Positions 36,244-43,774 of a stretch of 62,098 bases of DNA are shown here, in pieces (positions within the stretch are counted from its first letter, which is position 1; every line of letters begins with the position of its first letter). The DNA is from an uncultured Prevotella sp. GTDB taxonomy: Bacteria > Bacteroidota > Bacteroidia > Bacteroidales > Bacteroidaceae. The stretch is taken from the NCBI GenBank assembly GCA_902495455.1, contig CABUXJ010000014.1, positions 1 to 62,098 of the forward strand, written 5' to 3'. The notes beneath the pieces were generated by a model that saw only the letters and a list, made by a program, of their open reading frames with translations, ran no database searches and was not told the DNA's origin. The translations under genes were made by a program, and so were the position numbers.

Positions 36244-38136
36244 TTTCCTTAGTCTCAGGCTGTTCAGCACGACGCTGACGCTGCTCATGGCCATCAGGGC
36301 GCTTGCCCACATCGGCGTTATCTGGAAATGGACGACATTGTATAGTGCGCCGGCAGCGAGGGGGATGCACACAATGTTATATATAAAGGCCCAGAAGAGA
36401 TTCTGGTGAATCATGGTGACCGTTCTTTTGGACAGTTCGATGGCTTCGGGGATGCGTCGCAGGTCGTTGCCCATGAGCGTCACCTGCGCTACGTCCATAG
36501 CCACGTCGGTGCCCTGACCCATCGCAATGCTTGCGTCGGCCGCCGCAAGAGCCTGACTGTCGTTGATGCCGTCACCAATCATGGCCACCTTGTGCCCCTC
36601 TTGTTGCAGCTTTCTCACCAGATTTTCCTTGTCCTGCGGCATCACGCGGCTCTGCCAATGGCTTATTCCCGCCTCCCGCGCAATCTGCGACACGGCCTCT
36701 TCGTTGTCGCCGCTCATCATGTAGACCTCTATTCCGGCCCTCTGAAGCTCCTTTATTGCCTCATGTGCGTTGGGCTTCAGCCGTTCGTGACGGCCGTCTT
36801 CCGCAGCCGGCATAGTCAGCGTTCCGGTCTTGTCAATCACGATAGAGTCAACCCCGCGAAGGCTCTCCAACGCCGTTGCGTCCTTGATGAGAATATTCCG
36901 TTTGGCAGCTTTGCCGATGCCGACCATGAGGGCCGTGGGCGTGGCCAGTCCCATAGCGCACGGACAAGCAATCACCAGCACCGATACGGCCGAGAGCAGG
37001 GCGTGGGGTAGGGCGGCCATGCCTCCGAAGACAATCCATAGGACGAACGTCATGACGGATATGGCGGCCACCACCGGCACGAAAATCATGGCTATCCGGT
37101 CGGTTATTCTCTGCACGGGGGCCTTGGAACCCTGCGCTTCCTGTACCATCTTTATTATATTGGCGAGCACGGTTCCGGCACCCACTTTCTCGGCACGGAA
37201 TCTGAACGTGCCACTCTTGACGATTGTTCCGGCGAGCACTTTGTCGCCCTTGGCCTTTCCGACAGGCCGCGCCTCGCCGCTGATCATGCTCTCGTCGATT
37301 TCGGGCAGACAGGCCGAGGCTCCGTCATCATGTCTTTCCTCCGTTTCCGTCACCACACCGTCGACGGGTATTTTCTCTCCCGGTCTCACCTCGATGGTGT
37401 CTCCCGGCTGCAGTGCCGACAGCGGGGCGTCGGTCACGCCGTTGCGGTCGACGAGATGGGCCGTCTTCGGCGCAAGTTCCATGAGCGAGCGTATGGCCGA
37501 GGCCGTGCCGCGCTTGGCCCGTTCTTCGAGCATGCGGCCGGTGAGAACGAACGTGATGATCATCACCGAAGCGTCGTAGTAGGTATGCCACTCAATGCCG
37601 CGCGTGCCCCAATAGCGTTCTCCCCAAAACGTGTTGAACACGCTGAACGCGAACGAAATGGCCGTGCTCAGGGCCACGAGCGTGTCCATGTTGGCCGTGG
37701 CGTGGCGGAGCTGGCGCAATGCCGAGACGTAGAACTGCCGTCCGCAGTACACCATGTTGGCGGCGGCGAGCAGCATCATCGTCTGATTGGCCGTTGCGGA
37801 ACTGCCGATGTCGAGCCACCCCATGCTTATCGCCATGACAAGCAGGGCAAGCGTCCACGACGCGGCGACCTTCCGCCGCAATACGACGAAGGCCCGCCGT
37901 TCGATGGCCTCCACGTTGCGGTCTTCCTCGATGACCATGTCATAACCTATCCCGGCCAGTTCCTCTTTCATCCGTTCGGGCGTTACGGCACTTTCGTCAT
38001 ATTCCACGAGCACTGTCCGCGCCGGCAGATTGACGGCGGCCGAGGCGACACCGTCCAGCGACGCAAGTTTTCTCTCCACGTTTCCTGCGCATCCGGCGCA
38101 CATCATGCCGAGCACAGCTATTGTTTTCTTCTCCAT
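36241..38136 (-). CDS. copA: CopA-type copper P1B ATPase apparently lacking the nucleotide-binding domain
   Basis: The 631 residues from ATG 38136 (MEKKTIAVLG) include a heavy-metal domain with C13-A-G-C16, the actuator motif (ESMISGEA, about 282-289), membrane copper site C391-P-C393, phosphorylation site D435-KTGTLT, GDN at 476-478 and GDGIND at 521-526. Only about 35 residues separate DKTGT from SGDN, where CopA proteins normally have about 150 including the SEHP and GxG motifs. The N-domain is therefore missing without loss of frame. The start is fixed by a -7 box at 38158-38165, which an upstream ATG would place inside the gene. It may be a genuine short variant or an inactive pump. Confidence 0.88.
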   Translation of the reverse strand: MEKKTIAVLGMMCAGCAGNVERKLASLDGVASAAVNLPARTVLVEYDESAVTPERMKEELAGIGYDMVIEEDRNVEAIERRAFVVLRRKVAASWTLALLVMAISMGWLDIGSSATANQTMMLLAAANMVYCGRQFYVSALRQLRHATANMDTLVALSTAISFAFSVFNTFWGERYWGTRGIEWHTYYDASVMIITFVLTGRMLEERAKRGTASAIRSLMELAPKTAHLVDRNGVTDAPLSALQPGDTIEVRPGEKIPVDGVVTETEERHDDGASACLPEIDESMISGEARPVGKAKGDKVLAGTIVKSGTFRFRAEKVGAGTVLANIIKMVQEAQGSKAPVQRITDRIAMIFVPVVAAISVMTFVLWIVFGGMAALPHALLSAVSVLVIACPCAMGLATPTALMVGIGKAAKRNILIKDATALESLRGVDSIVIDKTGTLTMPAAEDGRHERLKPNAHEAIKELQRAGIEVYMMSGDNEEAVSQIAREAGISHWQSRVMPQDKENLVRKLQQEGHKVAMIGDGINDSQALAAADASIAMGQGTDVAMDVAQVTLMGNDLRRIPEAIELSKRTVTMIHQNLFWAFIYNIVCIPLAAGALYNVVHFQITPMWASALMAMSSVSVVLNSLRLRK

Positions 38137-38157
38137 AATGATTTTGTTTTCAGACTG

Positions 38158-38198
38158 CAAAGTTAGCCTCAAATGGCTGCAAGTTAGTTGCAAAGTTA
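38158..38198 (-). promoter_or_regulatory. copA promoter region with repeated GCAAAGTTAG
   Basis: TAACTTTG is read on the minus strand at 38158-38165 and again at 38191-38198, with a further TGCAAGTTAG between them. The closely spaced direct repeats may be overlapping promoters or a copper-responsive operator; no CopY/CueR site is recognisable. Confidence 0.5.
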
Positions 38199-38324
38199 GT
38201 CAATTTTGGGGAAAGAACCGCTTCCTGAAAGCATAAAGGCGTGTTCCGCAGGGATATTAATCCACTTTGGGAACACGTCTTTTATCATGGGGGTATGTCG
38301 GTTGTTTATGTGTTTGTTATTCGT

Positions 38325-38421
38325 GTAGGGACATATTTTTCGCTATGCTCAACAATTTGTTTTGTCTTTGTCTGCCATATAAATATGTTGTTGGCGGACA
38401 AAGACAAGACTATGTCCCTAC
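38325..38421. mobile_element. Short inverted-repeat element with GTAGGGACATAG ends, copy 2
   Basis: GTAGGGACATA on the left and ...AAAGACAAGACTATGTCCCTAC on the right are the same ends as at 32094-32181, with a more diverged left arm. The element is 97 bp, lacks a gene, and lies between copA and the sigma operon. A weak hairpin at 38247-38278 (CGTGTTCC/GGAACACG) may terminate the sigma operon. Confidence 0.7.
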
Positions 38422-38462
38422 GAACGGATGACAACGTTGTAGACGAAACGTCATTATCCGCA

Positions 38463-38810
38463 TCAGTTGAAGCGCTTGCGGAGTATAGCGTTGAGCACGG
38501 AGAAGAACGTGAGGCATACCGTTGTCGTTATGGCAGATGACAGGCCGGCCGGGCTTTCCGCCACGTGGTGGAGCATGCTGACGATGCTGTCGGCACATAG
38601 CCATAGGAATGTGCCGATGCCGGCTATGCACATCATCGTGAGCGATATGATGGCGATGATGCGGTTGCGCTGTTCTGCGCGCCGTCGGTCAGTCCTGATG
38701 CGCTGCATCGTGGTGAAGGCGAAGTTTGACGGCAGACTTTTCCGCGTTTCGTCCGTCATATTTCTGATGGCCCGGCGGAGGGCGGCATCCTTGTTGTTGC
38801 TATCTTCCAT
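38463..38810 (-). CDS. Small membrane protein of the sigma operon, possible anti-sigma factor
   Basis: A protein of 115 residues: a polar N-terminal half (about 1-47, with LPSNFAFTTMQRIR) and two hydrophobic segments at about 49-70 and 88-108. The layout of a short cytoplasmic region followed by membrane helices, directly after an ECF sigma gene (33-base gap), is what Bacteroidota anti-sigma factors of this compact type look like. No zinc-binding ZAS motif is seen. Binding to the sigma factor is inference from position. Confidence 0.65.
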   Translation of the reverse strand: MEDSNNKDAALRRAIRNMTDETRKSLPSNFAFTTMQRIRTDRRRAEQRNRIIAIISLTMMCIAGIGTFLWLCADSIVSMLHHVAESPAGLSSAITTTVCLTFFSVLNAILRKRFN

Positions 38811-38843
38811 TGTCTTTATTTATAATAAGGTACGGCTAATTTC

Positions 38844-39386
38844 TTATTCCCCGTTGTTTTTATTCATAATAAGATACAGCTTCTTTCTTATTCTGTACAT
38901 CTGGGTCGTGACGGTTCCTGCCTCCGTACCGGTGATATATGCGATATCCTTTATCGGCAGGTCGTCGTAGTAGTAGAGCGCGATGAGCGTCTTTTCGTTG
39001 GGTTTCAGCATGTCGATGGCGCGTCGCAGCTGTTCCGTGCGGCTGTTGTCGGCCATTGCCTCGTCCACATCCGAATCGGCAACGGGCGTGCGGTCGTCAA
39101 TCTCAACATATCTCACCTTCTTGCGGCGCAGATGACTCAGTGCGCACCGATAGGCAATCCGGCTTATCCACGTGTGGAATGACGCACTGGCGATAAAGCT
39201 GTCAAGATGGCTGAAGCCCTTGACGAAAGCGTCCTGTACCAGCTCTTCGGCATCTTCGCGGTTGGGCACGAGTCGTGAGACGAGAGCCGTCACGCTGTCG
39301 GCATAGCGCTCGATGAAGTAGCCGTAGTCCTCGTCGTGGCCGTCGAGAATACGCCTTATCAGTATGCTTTCGTTGTTGTCCATCAC
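38844..39386 (-). CDS. ECF-type RNA polymerase sigma factor
   Basis: A protein of 180 residues. The sigma2 region includes DEDYGYFIERYADSVTALVSRLV...DAEELVQDAFVKGFSHLDSF, the linker is acidic, and the sigma4 helix-turn-helix (LKPNEKTLIALYYYDDLPIKDIAYITGTEAGTVTTQMYRIRKKL in parts) closes the protein. It directs RNA polymerase to a stress or envelope regulon. It sits between a DUF6249-type membrane gene upstream and the possible anti-sigma gene downstream, all on the minus strand with gaps of 42 and 33 bases, so the three form one operon. Confidence 0.92.
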   Translation of the reverse strand: MMDNNESILIRRILDGHDEDYGYFIERYADSVTALVSRLVPNREDAEELVQDAFVKGFSHLDSFIASASFHTWISRIAYRCALSHLRRKKVRYVEIDDRTPVADSDVDEAMADNSRTEQLRRAIDMLKPNEKTLIALYYYDDLPIKDIAYITGTEAGTVTTQMYRIRKKLYLIMNKNNGE

Positions 39387-39428
39387 GCCTTTGCCGCTTG
39401 CCGTCTGTCGTTATCGTTACGTTTCGTG

Positions 39429-39833
39429 TCAGTCGTTGCTGTTCTCCTTGCGCCGTGCGTTATGCTCGATGATGTATGAAATGACGAGAGCCAGTCCGCC
39501 GAAGAAGCAGATGCACGCTCCGCTCAGCATTTCCCTCACGTAGAGTGGGCTTAGCTCAGTTTCAATTCTTGGCATGGCAATCATGATGGAGACGATAGAG
39601 GCTCCGCATCCGAGTCCCACTCCGAGCACAAGCATGCCTATGCGGAGGGGCAGAAACTTGTTGCTCCGGCCGTTTCCCATGTTGAGGTTGGTGCCGGAGA
39701 GATCTACCCCCTTGATGTCCTCAATCTTGTTGATAATCATCTTCCGTTCGTCCTTGCGCACGAAGAGTTCAAACACCTTGTAGATTACGCCGAAGACAAT
39801 CAGCATGTTAGCGGGAATCATAATCCAATCCAT
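39429..39833 (-). CDS. DUF6249-like membrane protein
   Basis: A protein of 134 residues with three hydrophobic segments (about 3-22, 66-87 and 101-122) and a polar region between the first two. It resembles the small DUF6249 proteins that accompany ECF sigma genes in Bacteroidales. It is the first gene of the sigma operon. It could sense membrane state or assist the anti-sigma protein; neither can be shown from sequence. Confidence 0.7.
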   Translation of the reverse strand: MDWIMIPANMLIVFGVIYKVFELFVRKDERKMIINKIEDIKGVDLSGTNLNMGNGRSNKFLPLRIGMLVLGVGLGCGASIVSIMIAMPRIETELSPLYVREMLSGACICFFGGLALVISYIIEHNARRKENSND

Positions 39834-39995
39834 AGTTCTGTTTGTTTTAAGTTGTTCATTATTGTTTTATTGCTTTCTGTCTTTATAGACGCACGTATTT
39901 CGGAAATATTACAGAATCAGAGCACTTTTTTTCGTAAAAAGCGAAAACCGATGCTTTTGTCTTCGCTGTATTGTGTTAGTCTCATGATATTTATG

Positions 39996-40003
39996 TATTT
40001 TTG
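39996..40003 (+). promoter_or_regulatory. -7 box (TATTTTTG) for the TPR gene
   Basis: TATTTTTG lies 32 bases before the ATG at 40036; TTG at 39971-39973 is the closest possible -33 element but two bases too far. Confidence 0.45.
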
Positions 40004-40035
40004 CATGAATAGAACAAAAAACCAATAGTATAACT

Positions 40036-40914
40036 ATGAATATATTTAAGGCTTTGTTCGGGGGAAGCGAGGAAACACCCGAAGAGAAACAGAAGGCGGA
40101 GGGGAGCCGCCGGTTTGACATGTTCAAGTATGACGGAGTGAAGGCGGCGAAGATTGGTCAGGTCGACTATGCCGTGAAGTGCTATCGCGAGGCTCTTGCG
40201 ATACACGATGACCTGGAGGTGCGTGACTATCTGGCGCAGGCGTTGATACGTACCGGCGAACTGGCTGAGGCCCGCGAACATCTCGGCGTTTTGGCCGAGG
40301 CCGAACCGGAAAATGCCGCAGTCCATCTTCTGACGGCACAGGTGGCATACATGCAGGAAGACTACGAGGCTATGGCGGCAGCGTGTGAGAAGGCCATGAC
40401 AGCGGACAAGGAGAACGCCCGCGCCCACTATCTTTACGCTCAGGCATACGTCGGACAGGGCAATCCCGTGGGTGCGATAGCCATGCTGACCAAGGCCATA
40501 GCCCTCAACGGCGATATGGGTGAGGCGTGGTTGCTGCGCGGTCGGACACTGCTTTCGATGGGCGATGTCAACGGAGCCGATGCCGACGCGACCCATCTGC
40601 TGGATGTCGCTCCGGAAAATGAGGATGTCCTGTTGCTCAAAGCCCGTGTGGAGCATAAGCGCGGCAATGCCGATGCTGCCATAGATATATATAATAAGGT
40701 GACGGAAGTCAATCCGTTCTGCGTCGACGCCTTCCGCGAGCGTGGTGCCATACGCTATGAAAAGGGCGATATGGACGGAGCGAAGGCCGACATGCAGACC
40801 GTTTTAGAGCTGGAACCGGAGAAGGTCGCCGACATCAACGGCGAATATTCGGCTGAGGGTGTCGAGCACAAGGTGCGTCAGGCTTACAGCAATATCAATC
40901 CGCTGGGACTCTAA
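40036..40914 (+). CDS. Tetratricopeptide-repeat protein
   Basis: A protein of 292 residues built from about seven TPR units (for example GQVDYAVKCYREALAIHDD, GELAEAREHLGVLAEAEPEN, GNADAAIDIYNKVTEVNP, GDMDGAKADMQTVLELEPE). There is no signal peptide, so it should be a cytoplasmic scaffold. A low-complexity acidic/basic start (EETPEEKQKAEGS) precedes the repeats. The stop codon is the first base triplet of a tandem AATAGCTAA repeat, leaving no room for a conventional terminator. Confidence 0.88.
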   Translation: MNIFKALFGGSEETPEEKQKAEGSRRFDMFKYDGVKAAKIGQVDYAVKCYREALAIHDDLEVRDYLAQALIRTGELAEAREHLGVLAEAEPENAAVHLLTAQVAYMQEDYEAMAAACEKAMTADKENARAHYLYAQAYVGQGNPVGAIAMLTKAIALNGDMGEAWLLRGRTLLSMGDVNGADADATHLLDVAPENEDVLLLKARVEHKRGNADAAIDIYNKVTEVNPFCVDAFRERGAIRYEKGDMDGAKADMQTVLELEPEKVADINGEYSAEGVEHKVRQAYSNINPLGL

Positions 40915-40966
40915 AATAGCTAAAATAGCTAATATAGCTAAAATAGCTATAATAGCTATTTTAGCC
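40912..40966. repeat. Tandem AATAGCTAA microsatellite at the TPR stop codon
   Basis: Five or so imperfect copies of a 9-10-base unit (AAATAGCTAA) end in AGCTATTTTAGCC, which makes the last part self-complementary. It starts at the stop codon of the TPR gene and ends 33 bases before the next start. Confidence 0.85.
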
Positions 40967-40998
40967 TCATAATAATAACCGAAAAGACAATTCCGATC

Positions 40999-41553
40999 AT
41001 GCAAGACTTCCTGAAGCCCAAGACCAGCTATCGCAAACTGATATCCTATCAGAAGGCGGAGTGCATCTATGACCTGACCTATCATTTCCTTTCGCGCTTC
41101 ATCGAGAAGCGTGACCGCACATACGACCAAATGCTTCAGGCCGCCCGCAGTGGCAAGCAGAACATTGTGGAGGGCAGGAGCGCTGCGGCTACGTCGCGCG
41201 AGACAGAGATAAAGCTGTATAATGTGGCAAAGGCAAGTCTTCAGGAACTGCTGGTGGACTATGAGGACTATCTTCGCACGCGCGGACATGAGATATGGGG
41301 AGTGAGCCATCCACGGTTCGCTCAGTTGCGGAAAACGTGCTTTGACCATAACGATACGTCATGGTATGTGGCCATCGCACCGCGGTGTCAGGATTTTGAA
41401 CTGGCAAATATGGTGATAACTCTCATCCATCAGACTGATATTATGATTGGCAAACTCATCGGTTATGCCAAGGAAGACTTTCTGCGTAACGGCGGAGCAC
41501 GTGAAGAGATGACTCGCGCACGGTTAGAATATCGTAACGCTCGGCGGATGTGA
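40999..41553 (+). CDS. Four-helix-bundle protein (S23/IVS-like)
   Basis: A protein of 184 residues. YQKAECIYDLTYHFLSRF, a GKQNIVEGRSAA motif and SLQELLVDYEDYL match the 'four helix bundle suffix' proteins related to those encoded by 23S rRNA intervening sequences. The C-terminal ~50 residues (FELANMVITLIHQTDIMIGKLI) form the extra helix. Members are small cytoplasmic proteins of unknown role, often homopentameric. There is no rRNA here, so it is a stand-alone chromosomal form. The methyltransferase gene follows after 65 bases. Confidence 0.85.
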   Translation: MQDFLKPKTSYRKLISYQKAECIYDLTYHFLSRFIEKRDRTYDQMLQAARSGKQNIVEGRSAAATSRETEIKLYNVAKASLQELLVDYEDYLRTRGHEIWGVSHPRFAQLRKTCFDHNDTSWYVAIAPRCQDFELANMVITLIHQTDIMIGKLIGYAKEDFLRNGGAREEMTRARLEYRNARRM

Positions 41554-41618
41554 CATGACATACGAACAGAGAAGTCAGCAAACAGAAGGGAATACATATA
41601 TAATAAAGGAAAAGCGAA

Positions 41619-42449
41619 ATGCCTATAATCGAAATAACGTCATTGGCCCATCCGGGTGTCGAAGTCTTCGGTACGCTCACCGAAGCGCAGTTGCGCAACC
41701 GTCTCGAACCAGACAAGGGAGTGTTCATCGCCGAGAGTCCGAAGGTCATACGGGTCGCGCTCGACGCCGGATATGAGCCGCTGGCACTGCTCTGCGAACG
41801 AAAACACATCGACGGTGATGCTGCCGACATCATCTCCCGATGCGCCGACATACCCGTCTACACCGGCTCGCGTGAGCTGCTTGCCGAGTTGACGGGATAC
41901 GTCCTGACGCGCGGTGTGCTCTGCGCCATGCGTCGTCCGCAACCCAAGAGTGTGGAGGATGTCTGTCGCGGAGCGCGCCGTGTCGTCGTCATCAATGGGG
42001 TGGTGGACACGACCAACATCGGAGCCATCTTTCGTTCGGCCGCCGCTTTAGGTATCGACGCCGTGCTGCTGACGCGCAACTCGTGCGACCCGCTCAACCG
42101 CCGTGCCGTCCGCGTGTCGATGGGCTCGGTCTTCCTCGTTCCGTGGACGTGGTTGGACGGTCCGCTCTCCAGTCTCAATGACCTCGGCTTCCGCACCGCG
42201 GCTATGGCCCTCACCGACAATTCCGTCTCCATCGACGCCCCGCAGCTCGCCTCCGAGCCGCGTCTTGCCATAGTGATGGGAACCGAAGGTGACGGTCTGC
42301 CCCGTGATGTGATAGAAGATGCCGACTATGTCGTGCGCATCCCGATGGCCCACGGAGTCGACTCGCTCAACGTCGCTGCCGCCTCGGCCGTCGCTTTCTG
42401 GGAACTGAGAGCGGACAAACTTGTCGATCGCGCGAGCGGTCTGTTGTGA
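41619..42449 (+). CDS. TrmH/SpoU-family RNA 2'-O-methyltransferase
   Basis: A protein of 276 residues. The knotted SPOUT fold is shown by motif 1 NIGAIFRSAAALGID, motif 2 VMGTEGDGLPRDVI and motif 3 IPMAHGVDSLNVAAASAVAFWEL. An N-terminal ~100-residue substrate-binding part (LEPDKGVFIAESPKVI) precedes it, as in rRNA or tRNA methyltransferases of the RlmB/TsnR type. The exact RNA target cannot be read from sequence. crcB follows 13 bases after the stop. Confidence 0.92.
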   Translation: MPIIEITSLAHPGVEVFGTLTEAQLRNRLEPDKGVFIAESPKVIRVALDAGYEPLALLCERKHIDGDAADIISRCADIPVYTGSRELLAELTGYVLTRGVLCAMRRPQPKSVEDVCRGARRVVVINGVVDTTNIGAIFRSAAALGIDAVLLTRNSCDPLNRRAVRVSMGSVFLVPWTWLDGPLSSLNDLGFRTAAMALTDNSVSIDAPQLASEPRLAIVMGTEGDGLPRDVIEDADYVVRIPMAHGVDSLNVAAASAVAFWELRADKLVDRASGLL

Positions 42450-42462
42450 TTACGTGACGGAT

Positions 42463-42837
42463 ATGATGATACGTGAAATCCTTTTTGTCGCTCTCGGCGG
42501 AGCCGTCGGCAGTGCTGCCCGCTATGTCGTGTCGCGTTATGTCGGCGAAACCGTAGCGTCCGTTTTCCCTTGGCCGACGTTTGCGGTCAACATTGTCGGC
42601 TGTCTTATCATCGGTCTTTTGTCCACCCTCGTCTCCGCCGGTACGCTCACACCGGCCATGAAGCTGCTTCTCATAACCGGCTTCTGCGGCGGTTTCACCA
42701 CGTTCAGCACCTTTGCCAATGAGAATCTGTCGCTCATGCGGACTGACGATATGCTCGTTGCTGCCCTGTACATCGGTCTCAGCGTGATTTGCGGCATCAT
42801 TGCGGCTTACGTCGGGATGAAGATAGGGAGGTTATAG
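42463..42837 (+). CDS. crcB: CrcB/Fluc fluoride channel
   Basis: From ATG 42463 the protein has 124 residues and four membrane helices, the size of a dual-topology Fluc channel. Signatures are GGAVGSAARYVVSRY, FPWPTFAVNIVGC and GFCGGFTTFSTFANE, the last holding the conserved Phe/Thr fluoride track and central sodium site. It exports fluoride passively. Only one copy is present, so a homodimer is expected. The short gap after the methyltransferase gene suggests co-transcription; no fluoride riboswitch is visible. Confidence 0.93.
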   Translation: MMIREILFVALGGAVGSAARYVVSRYVGETVASVFPWPTFAVNIVGCLIIGLLSTLVSAGTLTPAMKLLLITGFCGGFTTFSTFANENLSLMRTDDMLVAALYIGLSVICGIIAAYVGMKIGRL

Positions 42838-42901
42838 ACAACAATAAAGTCCGCCGGTGTTTCTGCGACATTGTCATGTGTGGTGGAGGCGTTGCGCTTT
42901 G

Positions 42902-43418
42902 TTTTACAAAACACACTCCGGCAAATTGCTCAAAGATTTGTCTTTTTATGACCAATAAGGGCCTTACAGCCTCCGAGGGCCACCGACAGCTGCCCCCTCT
43001 GACTCCCCCAAAGGGGGAGCTTGGGATGCGGGGAGACCCTTACGGCTCTCAAATTTCGCAAAACTTCGCGAGTTTTTGATTGCCGTTTTTGACCCAAAAA
43101 GCACTCGTTTTCGTGCAATAGAGGCCCCGCGACCCTGCAACGGCGTGCCCGTTGGGTTGCAACGGCGGCCCCGTTGCAATGCAATAGCAGCCCTGCGGCA
43201 GAGCAAGGAGGGCCTTACGGGGCCCCTCCCCGGCCCTCCCCAAGGGAAGGGAGATTTGATGTCATTCGTAAGTGACTGAGTGGCAGTCTTTTGCGGAAGC
43301 AGTGGCTTTTTCGCCGAAAAAAGCCCCCGATTTTTATCTTCGTCAGATTTGAAAATTTGAGGGCGTGGCGGAAAAATTTTTGGAAGTACCCCTAAAAAAC
43401 GGCGTTAAATTCGGAATA
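42902..43418. repeat. ~500-bp intergenic repeat, copy B
   Basis: It begins TTTTACAAAACACACTCCGGC and ends TTAAATTCGGAAT, carrying the blocks of copy A (29122-29616) in reversed orientation, including hairpin CTCCCCCAAAGGGGGAG, TTCGCGAGTTTTTGAT, GTTGCAACGGCGGCCCCGTTGCA and TGACTGAGTGGCAGTCTTTTGC. No gene is supported within it. Together the pair brackets 29.6-42.9 kb. Confidence 0.8.
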
Positions 43419-43515
43419 TATTTTACAAAAGCAGTTGTGTTATCTTATTTTTGTATCAAATGGACCTGCAAAATAGTAAGAAAGTAAGCAAAAGGGCTAA
43501 AAATATTGCAATTTA

Positions 43516-43547
43516 TTTGCAGGAATCATAAAAATGTTATACTTTTG
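43516..43547 (+). promoter_or_regulatory. Promoter of the aromatic amino-acid operon
   Basis: TTTG (43516-43519), 20 bases, then TACTTTTG (43540-43547): a full consensus Bacteroidota promoter. A start near 43554 would place the leader-peptide ATG about 24 bases into the transcript. Confidence 0.8.
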
Positions 43548-43577
43548 CAAGCAAATAAACAAAAAGAGAGATAAATA

Positions 43578-43655
43578 ATGAAGAAGTTCGACGCATACTT
43601 TTATAGCTTTTACTTTTACTTTGCAAGGAATTGTGAAGCGGGAAGTTGCGTGTAG
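43578..43655 (+). CDS. Phe/Tyr-rich leader peptide of the attenuator
   Basis: A 25-codon frame begins at 43578 with an AG-rich stretch (AAAAAGAGAGA) upstream as a possible ribosome site. The peptide reads MKKFDAYFYSFYFYFARN then CEAGSCV. Residues 7-15 (YFYSFYFYF) contain five-codon Phe/Tyr alternation broken only by one Ser: eight aromatic residues of nine, and nine in all with Phe4. A ribosome short of charged tRNA-Phe or tRNA-Tyr would stall at 43596-43622. The last codons (18-22) overlap the upstream arm of the antiterminator. The peptide itself probably has no other function. Confidence 0.9.
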   Translation: MKKFDAYFYSFYFYFARNCEAGSCV

Positions 43656-43736
43656 ATTTCAACTTATGATAAGACAACATCACAGAGATGAATACAGTCA
43701 AGTCCCGCTTCACAACCGATGAGGCGGGATTTTTTA
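43631..43736 (+). promoter_or_regulatory. Attenuator: antiterminator and terminator of the Phe/Tyr operon
   Basis: TTGTGAAGCGGGA (43631-43643) is perfectly complementary to TCCCGCTTCACAA (43703-43715), forming a 13-bp antiterminator. The same downstream arm, 43701-43712, alternatively pairs with 43720-43731 (12 pairs with two G-U wobbles, 7-base loop) and is followed by TTTTTT, a classical terminator. The two structures exclude each other. A ribosome stalled on Phe/Tyr codons leaves 43631-43643 free and lets transcription continue; one reaching the stop at 43653 covers it and favours termination. Confidence 0.9.
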
Positions 43737-43774
43737 GTTATAAAGAACAAGAAGGAGAAGAATAAGAACATAAG

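Noticed and set aside
40912..40966. Short regularly spaced repeats considered as a CRISPR array
   Set aside because: The units are about 10 bases and contiguous, with no unique spacers and no cas genes. The same applies to 45869-45929.
42450..42463. Fluoride riboswitch before crcB
   Set aside because: Only 13 bases separate crcB from the upstream gene; there is no room for one.
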